Assembly (NCBI RefSeq): GCF_003182255.1
Contig: NZ_QGTQ01000042.1
Coordinates: 1 to 40,662, forward strand
Source of the DNA: Paenibacillus cellulosilyticus
GTDB taxonomy: Bacteria > Bacillota > Bacilli > Paenibacillales > Paenibacillaceae
DNA: 40,662 nt
Direction: 5' to 3'
The notes under the pieces were generated by a model, which saw nothing but the letters and a program-made list of their open reading frames with translations, was not told where the DNA came from and made no database searches. Positions 24,570 to 33,785 of this stretch are shown here, one piece after another. The translations under genes were made by a program, and so were the position numbers. Position 1 is the stretch's first letter; every line of letters starts with the position of its first letter.

Positions 24570-27437
24570 CTACCTCCCATTGCTATATGTCAAGCTTGGT
24601 TTTTGATCAAACGTCAATGTAATAATTTGCTGCTGCTCGAATGCGTGTACATGCTGGAAGCCTGTTGCTGGGCTCGAACGATCTGGACGGCCGATGTAGC
24701 TGACGCTCGCATCTTTCGGAGCTACAGCACGCAGACGAGGTTCCATGTAGAACCAAGCGCCCATGTTTTGCGGCTCTTCTTGTACCCAGATCAGCTGCTT
24801 CGCATTCGGGTAACGCGCAATGATCGCTTCGATCTCTTGCTGCGGGAATGGATACAACTGCTCGATGCGCACGATGTGCAGCCAGTCGTTGTCTTTATCT
24901 TCCGATTTATCCAATGCATCTTCCAGATCGATTGCCATCTTGCCTGTGCAGAACACGATGCGCTTCACATGCTCTGGTTTGCCGCCAAGGCCTGGCTGTT
25001 CGATTACCGTACGGAACTCTGTTCCTTCAGCGAACTCCGATGCCGACGAAGCGACACGCGGGTTACGGATCAAGCTCTTAGGCGACATCATAACGAGTGG
25101 ACGCGATGCTTCCGTGCCTGCGATTGCCGCTTGACGGCGAAGCAGGTGGAAGTACTGCGACGCGCTGGACAGGTAAGCTACTGTCCAGTTCTCTTCACCA
25201 GACAGCTGCAGGAAACGTTCCAGACGTGCACTGGAGTGCTCTGGACCTTGCCCTTCGAAGCCGTGTGGCAGCAGCATGATCAGGTTCGACTTCTGCGACC
25301 ACTTCGAACGGCCAGCCGAGATGAACTGGTCGATCAGTACTTGTGCCGTATTCGCAAAGTCGCCGAACTGCGCTTCCCAGATCGACATCGTCTCTGGCGA
25401 GTGAACATTGTAACCATATTCGAAACCAAGAACCGCCGATTCAGACAGCGGGCTGTTATGGATAGCGAACGATGCTTTCGCTTCTGGCAGCTTGTGCAGC
25501 GGGCAGAACGTTTCGCCTGTTACCGCATCATGAAGCACGAGGTTACGGTGTGCGAACGTTGCGCGTTCTGCGTCTTGACCCGTAATCCGAATTGGCTTGC
25601 CTTCCGACAGAATCGTTGCGAATGCAAGCGTCTCTGCATGGGACCAATCGATTTTCTCGCCTTCATTGAAGGCCGTACCACGGCGCTCCAGAATACGCTG
25701 CAGCTTCGGATAAACCTTGAAGTCGCTAGGCCATTGCAGCAGATTCGTATTGATCTGACGCAGCTGATCGAGCTTAACGCCCGTTGCGATGCGGCCGATT
25801 TGGCGAGCAGCGCGAACGTCCGTGTTCTGATGAACTTGTTCCTGCGTCTCGTTAGCTTTCATTTCATCGTACGCTGCTTTGAGAACGGATAGGACATCCT
25901 CACGAATAGCGTTGATCTCATCTGCCGTAACGATGCCGCGTGCGACGAGCTTGGCGCCATAAATATGGCTGACCGATGGATGAGCCTTAACCTTCGCATA
26001 AATCGTAGGCTGCGTTGTTTCTGGATCATCCGTTTCATTATGACCATAACGACGATAGCCGATCAAGTCGATCAAGAAATCCTTCTTGAACTTCGAGCGA
26101 TAGCCCGTTGCGATACGAGCTGCCAGAATAGCCGCTTCTGGATCGTCAGCGTTCACGTGGATGACCGGAATTTCAAACCCTTTAGCAGGGTCACTCGAGT
26201 AATGCGTGGAACGCGAGTCACCGCTTTCCGTTGTAAAGCCGATTTTGTTATTCACGATTACGTGGATGGAACCGCCATTGTTATAGCCATTCAGCTGTCC
26301 AAGGTTGAGCGTCTCCGTTACGATGCCTTCGCCAGGGAATGCAGCGTCACCGTGCAGAACGATCGCGCCCGCAACTGTCTGATCTTGCACCGGATAGCCT
26401 GGCTGCGTGCGATTGTCTTGAGCAGCACGAGTGAAGCCGTGTACGACAGGGTTGACGTATTCCAAGTGGCTCGGGTTGTTCGCCAGCGTAATACGCGTTT
26501 GAACCGTCTCGTTCATCTTCAGCTCATGATTCGCGCCCAAGTGATATTTTACGTCGCCGGACCAACCATAGTTGATCCCCATCGAACCTTCAGATGGAAC
26601 CAAGTTACGGTTTGGCGCGTGATGGAACTCGGAGAAAATCTTCGAGTAAGGCTTGCCAAGCACGTGAGCCAGTACGTTCAAGCGGCCGCGGTGAGCCATA
26701 CCGAGAAGGATGTCCTTCGCACCGTTGTTAGCCAGCTGCTTGACCAACTCGTTGACGAGTGGAACCGTTGATTCATTGCCTTCAACGGAGAAGCGTTTCT
26801 GACCAACGAATGTGCGGTGCAGGAAGTCTTCGAATGCTTCTGCTTCAATCAGGCCGCGGAGCAATTCCTTGCTCTCGCCGCTGGACAGCTTGAAGGATGG
26901 AGCGATACGTTCTGCCTGCGCATGCAGCCAATCCCGTTCTTCCTGTACATGAACATGGCTGAATTCGTAAGCAATCGTGCCCGTGTAGGCATTGCGAAGC
27001 ATACGAATAGCATCGGCGCCCGTGACGGCCGATGCAGGCGCGTTGTACCATACGAGCTCGCCAGGAATATTCGTGAGATCAGATTCTTTGAGATTGTACT
27101 TCGCAAGGCTGCTCATGCCAGAGTCAGCTGCTGGTCCAATGTTAAGCGGATCGATGTTAGCTGCAAGATGGCCATGTGCACGAATATTCGCCACCAGCTT
27201 ACCTGCTGCAACCGCTTTCTTAACCAAATTCATATCTATCGTCGTGCCAGCACCTGTTGCACTCGCCTGTGGCGTTTCTGCTGCAGGCGGCTGACCCCAG
27301 CGCTCAAACATTGATCGCGTTTCGGCATCGACTGATGCAGGATCGTTCACATAGCGCTCGTACTGCTCTTGCGCGTAACCAAGGTTCGGACCATAAAAAC
27401 CTTCCCAAGAGCGTTCTTTGTTATTGTCCGTCGACAT
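24570..27437 (-). CDS. odhA: 2-oxoglutarate dehydrogenase E1 (OdhA/SucA)
   Basis: About 955 residues, close to B. subtilis OdhA. It decarboxylates 2-oxoglutarate with thiamine diphosphate and passes succinyl to E2. Visible are the N-terminal [16 protein letters not shown] segment, [17 protein letters not shown], the thiamine-diphosphate/metal motif beginning [10 protein letters not shown] and continuing to VNNKIGFTT, and the C-terminal transketolase-like half ([21 protein letters not shown]). The start at ATG 27437 is chosen because GGAGGT lies nine bases before it; an in-frame ATG twelve codons upstream has no ribosome binding site. First gene of odhAB. Confidence 0.97.
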   Translation of the reverse strand: MSTDNNKERSWEGFYGPNLGYAQEQYERYVNDPASVDAETRSMFERWGQPPAAETPQASATGAGTTIDMNLVKKAVAAGKLVANIRAHGHLAANIDPLNIGPAADSGMSSLAKYNLKESDLTNIPGELVWYNAPASAVTGADAIRMLRNAYTGTIAYEFSHVHVQEERDWLHAQAERIAPSFKLSSGESKELLRGLIEAEAFEDFLHRTFVGQKRFSVEGNESTVPLVNELVKQLANNGAKDILLGMAHRGRLNVLAHVLGKPYSKIFSEFHHAPNRNLVPSEGSMGINYGWSGDVKYHLGANHELKMNETVQTRITLANNPSHLEYVNPVVHGFTRAAQDNRTQPGYPVQDQTVAGAIVLHGDAAFPGEGIVTETLNLGQLNGYNNGGSIHVIVNNKIGFTTESGDSRSTHYSSDPAKGFEIPVIHVNADDPEAAILAARIATGYRSKFKKDFLIDLIGYRRYGHNETDDPETTQPTIYAKVKAHPSVSHIYGAKLVARGIVTADEINAIREDVLSVLKAAYDEMKANETQEQVHQNTDVRAARQIGRIATGVKLDQLRQINTNLLQWPSDFKVYPKLQRILERRGTAFNEGEKIDWSHAETLAFATILSEGKPIRITGQDAERATFAHRNLVLHDAVTGETFCPLHKLPEAKASFAIHNSPLSESAVLGFEYGYNVHSPETMSIWEAQFGDFANTAQVLIDQFISAGRSKWSQKSNLIMLLPHGFEGQGPEHSSARLERFLQLSGEENWTVAYLSSASQYFHLLRRQAAIAGTEASRPLVMMSPKSLIRNPRVASSASEFAEGTEFRTVIEQPGLGGKPEHVKRIVFCTGKMAIDLEDALDKSEDKDNDWLHIVRIEQLYPFPQQEIEAIIARYPNAKQLIWVQEEPQNMGAWFYMEPRLRAVAPKDASVSYIGRPDRSSPATGFQHVHAFEQQQIITLTFDQKPSLTYSNGR

Positions 27438-27506
27438 GGATGTTAGACCTCCGTCTAGGATTTTGATATTCATTGTGGAGGAAAATCATATTTCATTCCT
27501 GTAAAC

Positions 27507-27512
27507 ATTATA
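27507..27512 (-). promoter_or_regulatory. Candidate -10 of odhAB
   Basis: TATAAT on the minus strand, about 70 bases before the odhA start, in an AT-rich tract; the best -35 (TTCAGT at 18 bases) is weak. The remaining 200 bases up to the next terminator show no operator I can name. Confidence 0.4.
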
Positions 27513-27718
27513 ATATAGCCATGCGGTAAGACTGAAATAACACTTTTGTATGATATCAATCTCACATAGAGATGAATCGGCACACGAGCATCATTTTGTT
27601 ACCACATCTTAAAAGTTTATAAGCTTTTGTCACATAAACCGTTCAAATTCAGTGATAAAACTGTCTTTTTATTGTGATCATAGCCTGCATTGGTTATTCC
27701 TTCTTATGTACGTAAAAA

Positions 27719-27751
27719 TAGCTGCGCAGGTTTCACAATCCTGCACAGCTA
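27719..27751 (-). terminator. Terminator of the sugar oxidoreductase operon
   Basis: TAGCTGTGCAGG and CCTGCGCAGCTA flank a nine-base loop (one mismatch), followed by TTTTTAC on the minus strand. Confidence 0.8.
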
Positions 27752-27756
27752 TCCGC

Positions 27757-28785
27757 TCAAGATTCAACAGCAACCACTTTGCCTGTCTCCTGCGATTCGA
27801 ACGCCGCTAGAATGACCTTCAGCGACCTCAATCCCTCTTCTCCGGAAATCGTCGGCTGCTTATGATTCACGATACAATCGACGAACTCTTCGATGACAAA
27901 GCTCGGCAGCTGCTTCTCGTTCGTCGAAATCGCTCCCGCTTCAATGTTCTCCCATGTGCCATCACGCAGCTCAAGAATAACCTGCCGATCCGGATCGGTG
28001 CCGATCTTCAGTACGCCATTCTCGCACCATAGAATCGTCGAGTTATCTTCCCCGCGATAATACGTCCAGCTCGCAACAAGCGTCCCAATCGCACCGCTCT
28101 TCATGCGCAGAATACAAGTCGCATTGTCATCGACCGCCGTGTTCTCCTTATGAAGCGTTCCAACGAATGCAGCTACGTCTGCAACCTCGTCGTTAAGAAG
28201 CCAGCGAATAAGGTCGGACTTATGCACGCCCAGATCGCCCATCGCCCCCATAACCGCTTCATCCTTGCGGAAAAACCAGCTGTCGCGTCCATCCAGACTC
28301 CAGCCCTCAGGTCCCGGATGGCCAAATGAGGTGCGGAATGAAAGCACCCTTCCCAATCTACCCGACTCCAGCACTTCCTTCGCCTTCACATGCGGAGGCA
28401 TGAGACGCTGATTATGACCAACCATCAGCAGTACGCCATTGTCCTGTGCAGCCTTAATCATCGCAAGCGCTTCCTGCTCATTCGTCGCCATCGGTTTCTC
28501 TACAAGCACATGCGCACCAGCATTCGCTGCCGCAATCGCAGCATCCGCATGCAGATGGTTCGGTGTACATACACTTACAGCATCTACTTCTATCTCTGCG
28601 AGCATCGTCTTGTAATCACTAAAGGCACGTGCGCCAAAACGTGCCGCTTGCTCTTCTGCCCGCTCCAGCCTTGGATCGGCAAAAGCAACAAGCTTCACGT
28701 TCGGATGATCTGCATACTCCGGAATATGACGGCGGACTGCGATTGCACCGCAGCCGATTACAGCTACTTTAATGGGCTCAGTCAT
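27757..28785 (-). CDS. Gfo/Idh/MocA-family oxidoreductase
   Basis: 342 residues. An N-terminal Rossmann fold (KVAVIGCGAIAVRRH) and the EKP motif (VLVEKPMATN, catalytic Lys) are followed by the alpha/beta C-terminal domain with GDLGVHKSDLIRWLL. Members oxidise or reduce sugars and inositols with NAD(P). I use ATG 28785, which overlaps the upstream stop (TAATG) and begins MTEPIKVAVIG; a longer frame reaching 28827 would run into the upstream gene. It is paired with a sugar-phosphate isomerase/epimerase, a common inositol- or sugar-catabolism pair. No transporter or regulator is close by, so the substrate stays open. Confidence 0.93.
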   Translation of the reverse strand: MTEPIKVAVIGCGAIAVRRHIPEYADHPNVKLVAFADPRLERAEEQAARFGARAFSDYKTMLAEIEVDAVSVCTPNHLHADAAIAAANAGAHVLVEKPMATNEQEALAMIKAAQDNGVLLMVGHNQRLMPPHVKAKEVLESGRLGRVLSFRTSFGHPGPEGWSLDGRDSWFFRKDEAVMGAMGDLGVHKSDLIRWLLNDEVADVAAFVGTLHKENTAVDDNATCILRMKSGAIGTLVASWTYYRGEDNSTILWCENGVLKIGTDPDRQVILELRDGTWENIEAGAISTNEKQLPSFVIEEFVDCIVNHKQPTISGEEGLRSLKVILAAFESQETGKVVAVES

Positions 28786-29567
28786 TAAGAAACGCCTACT
28801 TTCGTCAGATAATGGTCCTTCAGCCATTGCATACTTGCTTCAATACTATCAAACGGAGGATTCTGGCATACGTCCTGCTCGACGATCAGCCACTCGACTC
28901 CCGCACGGCTAGCTTCCTCTAGCACAGCCGGAAGATTCACTTTTCCTTGCCCTAGTTGAAGCGTAACCATGCTATTATCGTCACCGTGCTGGAAATCTTT
29001 CAAATGCAGCAGCGGCAGTCTGCCGGCATAACGGCGAATGTAAGCAAGCGGATCTTCGCTGGCATACTGTACCCAGCATACGTCTAGCTCCGACTTCATC
29101 GCCTGCTCGCTGATCTGGCTGAACAATTGATCATACACGCTCATGCCGTCCAGCTTCGTCTCGAACTCAAATTCGTGATTATGATAGCAAAATTGAAGAC
29201 CTTGCTTATTTACTTCATCTGCCGTCGTCTTAAAATATTCAATCAGACCGCGCCAATCGTCAGCGCTCTGCCGATCTTGTGGTTCGATATACGAGCAGGG
29301 CATATAACGGGCTCCTATTGCTTTAGCATATGCAACTTCGCCTAGAAGGTCATTCCGAAGCCGAGTCAAACCAACATGTGTGCTGAAGGCTTGCAAACGA
29401 AGCTCGTCCAGCCATGCGCGCATTTGCTCCGCCGGCACATCAAAGTAACCCGCGAATTCCACTCCTTCATAGCCGAGTTCCTTTACTTTGCGAAGTGTCC
29501 CCAGCACGTCCTTCTCCATCTCATCGCGCAGCGTATACAGCTGCACGCCAATTCCCATTCGTCGCAT
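28785..29567 (-). CDS. Sugar phosphate isomerase/epimerase (xylose isomerase-like TIM barrel)
   Basis: 260 residues with the AP-endonuclease-2 type TIM barrel: GVQLYTLRDEMEKD at the start, GYEGVEFAGYF, FCYHNHEFEF, SELDVCWVQYASEDP, LLHLKDFQ, and WLIVEQDVC. The His, Glu and Asp residues in these segments are the usual divalent-metal ligands. Related proteins include inosose dehydratase IolE and various keto-sugar isomerases; the exact reaction cannot be told. Its stop overlaps the start of the oxidoreductase by one base, so the two are translationally coupled. Confidence 0.9.
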   Translation of the reverse strand: MRRMGIGVQLYTLRDEMEKDVLGTLRKVKELGYEGVEFAGYFDVPAEQMRAWLDELRLQAFSTHVGLTRLRNDLLGEVAYAKAIGARYMPCSYIEPQDRQSADDWRGLIEYFKTTADEVNKQGLQFCYHNHEFEFETKLDGMSVYDQLFSQISEQAMKSELDVCWVQYASEDPLAYIRRYAGRLPLLHLKDFQHGDDNSMVTLQLGQGKVNLPAVLEEASRAGVEWLIVEQDVCQNPPFDSIEASMQWLKDHYLTKVGVS

Positions 29568-29748
29568 GCCAGCACCCTTCTTTCATCTTGTAACGTTATG
29601 TATGTCTGATCCTTATGGATTGTAGAATCCGATAGACTTCTGAACAGCATTATTTATTGTCGCCGGGTATCTATGGAAACATACGAGGGGCCGCCTCAAA
29701 AAAAGTCTCTCGACCTTCTGAAGCAGCCCCTATGAACATGTCAGTGAC

Positions 29749-30741
29749 TCAGTTATTCATTTCTTTCTTGTGTTCGTGGACGACACCTAAGATATGTTTA
29801 TTGCTGCATGCATAGGGGTCTGCTAGGAAAGGCATATTGTCACGCTCCGAATAGGCCTCTCTTGCTGCCTGCACGATCCGTTCGCCGTTGTAATAAAAAT
29901 CGTAGCTCCACACTGTTTCTCGATTGAATCCGTTCGACTCATGTCCTTGGATTGCTGTATTGTACTGCTGCTGCAGCTTACGAGCGAATTCCGCTTGCTG
30001 CTCTGTGAGACTGGATAAGCTTGCCTCAAACTCATTCTTCTCGTCGCGGAAATTCACGCAAAGCAGCGGCCCGCCGGCGAGTACGGCACGGTCCGTCTCT
30101 ACCGAGCCGAACTGTCGCGACTGCTCGAACAAATTCCAGCATGCCGCATGATAGCCTGGATGCCGTACAACCACGGAATCGAACAGAACAGGAACGAGAT
30201 CCAGCCATTGATCACGATTAAGCTTATCTGCCCACCAGAACAGGAATTGATGTGCGCCCTCATTGCGCCTTGCTCCAATGAAACCGCCGTTGAAGGTCCC
30301 CGCATGGAGAAATTGGAGCTCTCGATCATAAGAGGAAGTATAATTGGGCTCGCACAAGCGTGGCGTTAACACAATCGAATGACGTTCGAGCGCTTCGACT
30401 GCTTCGCGCAGCGGCCCATACAGCTTCATCGTATGATCGAGGTAAATAACCGTATCAGCATGCGTTTCGTAAGAGAGCAAATAAGCAATGAATGAACTTT
30501 TGACCGCTTGATGGGCTTGCGAAGCCGACAGCTTGAATATAAACGCTCTGAAGTCAGGAATGCCGATGTCCTTCATCAGAATGACGCGATCTAGCCAAGG
30601 GGAATGCGCAACCGTCTCCGGTACCCAATCTTCTATAAGTCCCAGCACGAACTTCGCCTCCGGGTGATAGGTCCGTACCGATTGAGAGAGCTCCAATACA
30701 TGCGAAAGTCGTGCTAAAGTTGCTGTTGTACAAACAATCAT
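29749..30741 (-). CDS. Glycosyltransferase-like protein 2 (short paralogue)
   Basis: 330 residues, paralogous to the upstream gene. Shared features: an N-terminal strand (MIVCTTATLARL), EAKFVLGLIEDW, FIFKLSASQAHQAVKSSFIAYLL, VIYLDHTMKLYGPL, IVLTPRLCEP, FNGGFIGARRN and WLDLVPVLFDSVVVRHPGY. The YLDH sits where GT-A-fold transferases carry their metal-binding DxD. The order resembles GT8/GT2-like proteins, but I cannot assign a family. The ATG overlaps the upstream stop (ATGA). The downstream gap to 29567 has a GGGGC/GCCCC inverted repeat but no good T run. Confidence 0.7.
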   Translation of the reverse strand: MIVCTTATLARLSHVLELSQSVRTYHPEAKFVLGLIEDWVPETVAHSPWLDRVILMKDIGIPDFRAFIFKLSASQAHQAVKSSFIAYLLSYETHADTVIYLDHTMKLYGPLREAVEALERHSIVLTPRLCEPNYTSSYDRELQFLHAGTFNGGFIGARRNEGAHQFLFWWADKLNRDQWLDLVPVLFDSVVVRHPGYHAACWNLFEQSRQFGSVETDRAVLAGGPLLCVNFRDEKNEFEASLSSLTEQQAEFARKLQQQYNTAIQGHESNGFNRETVWSYDFYYNGERIVQAAREAYSERDNMPFLADPYACSNKHILGVVHEHKKEMNN

Positions 30742-32048
30742 CGGGATTTCACGCTCCCTCGGTACAGCGCTGTTAAGTTCCCGAATGGTCTAGCGTGCTT
30801 ATGACTAACCGTATAAGACCTGCTTATGATTTTTTTCGAAGCGCCGGATCTTCTAGCTCTAGCATGCAGCAGTTTGACTGTCGCAGTTGATGCCATCCGG
30901 CTGTGTTTGTTTCGGTTATGCAGCCTTACTTTCTTTTCTCTCTTAATCATGGAGCGGCTCTGAGGCTTCTTCCTACGCTGCCTAACTAAAGAAGGCCGAA
31001 TGGCAGATTGATCGAGACTCGGCTCCGGCTCAGCCATCACTGCTGGCGGTTCTTCACCGAATATACCCCATTCGAAAAACTCGTTACTGAGCTTATAGGG
31101 ATCCGGGTATTTCTGCTCCAGAAACAGATTGTTTCGGTAGATCAATCGAATGGAGGAATTGATGGGTTCACCACTGTTGTAAAACTGATAGCTCCATGGC
31201 GCTGAATAGCTGCGATCCCAGCCGAATCCATCCAATCGAGCTGTGTACTGCTTAATCAGCGTTGCAAGCGCAGGATGCTGCTTCGCATATTCCGGGTCAT
31301 TTGCATTCCTCTCTTGTTCGCCGATCCGATCAAAATGCTTGATATAAAGCGTCTCTCCATTCGCACGAAAATGGCTGTACCCAGCTTGCGTAATTTCGCG
31401 CTCATCGTAATTCCCGCTAGCCACGTTATAGCCAGGATGCTTCAATACCTCGACGCCTTCGAATAGTCCTGGAACAAGGTCCAGCCATTTGGGTTCGACA
31501 GGTGTCTGCGGCGCACGATCGTTCTCCATGAAGCTGTATCGTTCCAGCCGCTTGATCCACCACTGAACAAAGCCTAATCCTGACGTTGTCCGACTGACGG
31601 CGATAAGACCAGAATGGTAGGCGCCGTTTCCGACATCATGACTTTCAGCACCCGTATAGAGATGCTGAGGGGTTAACAGCACGGAGCATTGTTCCAGCCT
31701 CGACCTCAAATCACGCAGTGGGGCGAGAACCTCCATACCGTGATCGAGATACAGCACTTGCTGTTCATTCGGATAATGGGTAAAGATGTAGTCGATCAGC
31801 AGCGCCTTGGCGAAACAAGAAGCCTCTCGGGCCGAATATTTGAATATGACCTGATCAAAATTGCCCTGCCACGTCTTACTTGCAAGAACGACCTTATCGA
31901 AGAAAGGATATTCGGTATGATCCTGGTCGGTGTACCGCTCCAGCAAGCTGACGACGAACCTCACATCGGGATTGAATCGTTTGATGGACTGTGCCAGCAC
32001 TTTCGCTTGGGCAAGATTGTTCTTGGTTACAACAGTACCTATTATCAC
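30738..32048 (-). CDS. Glycosyltransferase-like protein 1 with a long basic tail
   Basis: 436 residues. The first roughly 330 match the neighbour (MIIGTVVTKNNLAQAKVLAQSI, FKYSAREASCFAKALLIDYIF, VLYLDHGMEVLAPL, SVLLTPQHLY, WLDLVPGLFEGVEVLKHPGYN). The last roughly 90 residues are highly basic and low in acidic residues (RQRRKKPQSR, KREKKVRLHNRNK, HARARRSG). Such a tail could bind nucleic acid, polyphosphate or an anionic wall or spore polymer; this is inference. The start is GTG (complement of 32046-32048) with AAAGGAG about 13 bases upstream, a somewhat long spacing. Confidence 0.7.
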   Translation of the reverse strand: MIIGTVVTKNNLAQAKVLAQSIKRFNPDVRFVVSLLERYTDQDHTEYPFFDKVVLASKTWQGNFDQVIFKYSAREASCFAKALLIDYIFTHYPNEQQVLYLDHGMEVLAPLRDLRSRLEQCSVLLTPQHLYTGAESHDVGNGAYHSGLIAVSRTTSGLGFVQWWIKRLERYSFMENDRAPQTPVEPKWLDLVPGLFEGVEVLKHPGYNVASGNYDEREITQAGYSHFRANGETLYIKHFDRIGEQERNANDPEYAKQHPALATLIKQYTARLDGFGWDRSYSAPWSYQFYNSGEPINSSIRLIYRNNLFLEQKYPDPYKLSNEFFEWGIFGEEPPAVMAEPEPSLDQSAIRPSLVRQRRKKPQSRSMIKREKKVRLHNRNKHSRMASTATVKLLHARARRSGASKKIISRSYTVSHKHARPFGNLTALYRGSVKSR

Positions 32049-32165
32049 AGACTCACCCCACTCCTTTTACCATCGCTCCTCATCCAGCTTATGTGCGTTT
32101 GTAATGGAGGTATAGGCAAAGTAAGCAGTAACGAATGCCTGTTTTGCAGGATAGGAAACTATTCG

Positions 32166-32984
32166 CTACCCTTCGACCCGCGGCTTTGCCGGGTCGCAGT
32201 TCGGCGGAGGCACGACACCGGTCGCCGCCAGCTTCGTCAAATAGTAGCATTCTTCTCTAGCCATATGATCCGGCATGAGCGGTGTAATGGTATCAAGTAC
32301 GGCCGCAGAGAGCTCCAATTCCTCAAGCTCCAGCAGAAACTTCGTGAATAGACGCATCTCCAGATCAATTTCGGCATGAAACCGGCGGAATGCAGGAAAG
32401 TCACGAAGACCCGTACGCATATACCCGGCCATCTCGACCGCCTTCAAAAACAATGCATTAAAGTGTCTCTCTAATGACGTATATCGTTCAATAAGCGAAC
32501 GCTCCACCCGATCAAGCTCCATTAAGATAGAACCAGCATGACCCGATGCATCGGGAAGCCAGACCATATCGTAATGAAGCGGCTCATACAGCGGCACCGG
32601 TTTTCCCGCTAACAGCACTTGCAGAATGCGAGCGTATTCGTCCAGCTCATTAACCATATGGTTGAAAAAGGTCGGAGGCAGACCCACTGTCACTTTGCCT
32701 AGCAGCAGCCTTTCAAGCAGCGACAGCTTAAACGCCTTAAGCTGCATAGCCGCTTCATAGGCCTGCTTGGAAAGCTCCCCTAGTGTCGTTCCTCCTGACG
32801 GATTACGTGCCTGAGACAATAACGTATCGAATACGATGATCCAATGCTGAGCCTGCTGCACGTCATTCGTTTCTTTCGGAGACAATGCATTGAGAATGAA
32901 TCGACTATGATCCCCCAATATTTGCAGCCAGAATCGGTGCTCGAACCAGGCAGCCGCTTGTTGTGCATCGACAGCGATGTTCAT
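32166..32984 (-). CDS. DUF2935 domain protein
   Basis: About 272 residues, all helical, consisting of two related halves with the DUF2935 pattern: EHRFWLQILGDHSRFI near the N-terminus, NELDEYARIL in the middle, and DHMAREECYYLTKL near the C-terminus. Repeated His/Glu pairs suggest a metal-binding helical bundle, as proposed for this family. The start at ATG 32984 has AGGAGGG upstream; an extended frame to 33038 would run through the terminator of the cotJC fragment. It sits just downstream of the cotJC remnant and may be spore-associated by context. Confidence 0.85.
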   Translation of the reverse strand: MNIAVDAQQAAAWFEHRFWLQILGDHSRFILNALSPKETNDVQQAQHWIIVFDTLLSQARNPSGGTTLGELSKQAYEAAMQLKAFKLSLLERLLLGKVTVGLPPTFFNHMVNELDEYARILQVLLAGKPVPLYEPLHYDMVWLPDASGHAGSILMELDRVERSLIERYTSLERHFNALFLKAVEMAGYMRTGLRDFPAFRRFHAEIDLEMRLFTKFLLELEELELSAAVLDTITPLMPDHMAREECYYLTKLAATGVVPPPNCDPAKPRVEG

Positions 32985-33012
32985 TCGAATCCCTCCTGTT
33001 ATCATAACGAAA

Positions 33013-33034
33013 GCCGCAGAGTACTCTCTGCGGC
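33013..33034 (-). terminator. Hairpin after the cotJC remnant
   Basis: GCCGCAGAG, loop TACT, CTCTGCGGC, followed on the minus strand by TTTCG; it lies 20 bases after the stop. Confidence 0.6.
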
Positions 33035-33053
33035 CCATTTTATAACGATCGAA

Positions 33054-33443
33054 TCAAAATATTTTCTTTTGTTCCCGATCCGCCTTGATAATCTCAACGG
33101 CTTCCCTGAAGCGCAGCGAATGGACAATCTCGCGTTCGCGCAGAAACTTCAAGCTGTCCTGCAGATCGACGTCATCGGTCATGTCGATCAGCCATTGATA
33201 CGTTGCTCTAGCCTTCTCTTCAGCAGCGATATCCTCGTAGAGGTCCGCGATCGGGTCGCCTTTGGCTTGGATGTAGGAAGCTGTCCACGGTACGCCCGAC
33301 GAGTTCGCATAGAACAAGGCATGATCCCGCTGCGCATAATTGTCGCCAAGTCCGGCTGCCTTCAGCTGCTCCACAGTAGCGTCCTTCGTCAGCTTGTAGA
33401 CCATCGTCGCAATCATCTCTAGGTGGGCGAATTCTTTGGTACA
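33054..33443 (-). pseudogene. cotJC: Truncated spore coat protein CotJC (manganese-catalase family), C-terminal two-thirds
   Basis: From ATG 33416 the frame gives 120 residues matching the CotJC/Mn-catalase C-terminal part: AAGLGDNYAQRDHALFY, SYIQAKGDPIADLYEDIAAEEKARATYQWL and LREREIVHSLRFREAVE. Homology continues upstream of this ATG as T-K-E-F-A-H-L-E (33417-33440), where relatives have GTEEFAHLEMIA, and then hits a stop (TGA near 33444). The N-terminal roughly 65-70 residues and the usual cotJA/cotJB partners are absent. The internal Met could start translation but lacks a ribosome binding site. The breakpoint marks the edge of the mobile-element-rich region. Confidence 0.85.
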
Positions 33444-33785
33444 TCATTGTTATATGTAATTTCTTAAGTACTGTATCTCAAGCCACGTTTTCGGATATGA
33501 AAAAACAGACACCACCTTGAACTGGTAGCCTGAATGCGGTACTAATTGTTAACAGCTCATCATGTAAGAGTGGTTTCTCTGCAATTTATCCTCTGTAGCC
33601 CGTAGCGCATTTGCTGCCTTAAGCTCCGGTATCATCCTCCTCGATATCTCCCAATACTACTACGCGTTCTATTATTGACCAATAGTTTCACTTCCAGTAA
33701 TAATGAATAGATGTACCAAGGGAATTGACTGGTTTATTACCCAAGTGCAATAATATAAAACTCTTACTTTACAAGGGGGATTAGT
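33444..33785. other. Non-coding stretch at the border of the accessory region
   Basis: No credible gene. At 33500-33532 the minus strand can form CAGGCTACCA...TGGTGTCTG followed by TTTTTT, an orphan terminator with no gene upstream of it, probably left over from lost sequence. TTGACT at 33725 with TAATATAAA near 33751 could be the DUF3800 promoter, but the spacing is loose. Confidence 0.4.

Noticed and set aside
23278-25892. Plus-strand open frames of 442 and 429 codons opposite odhB and odhA
   Set aside because: Cys/Arg-rich or compositionally odd translations, with no ribosome binding sites, entirely inside strongly conserved TCA-cycle genes on the other strand.
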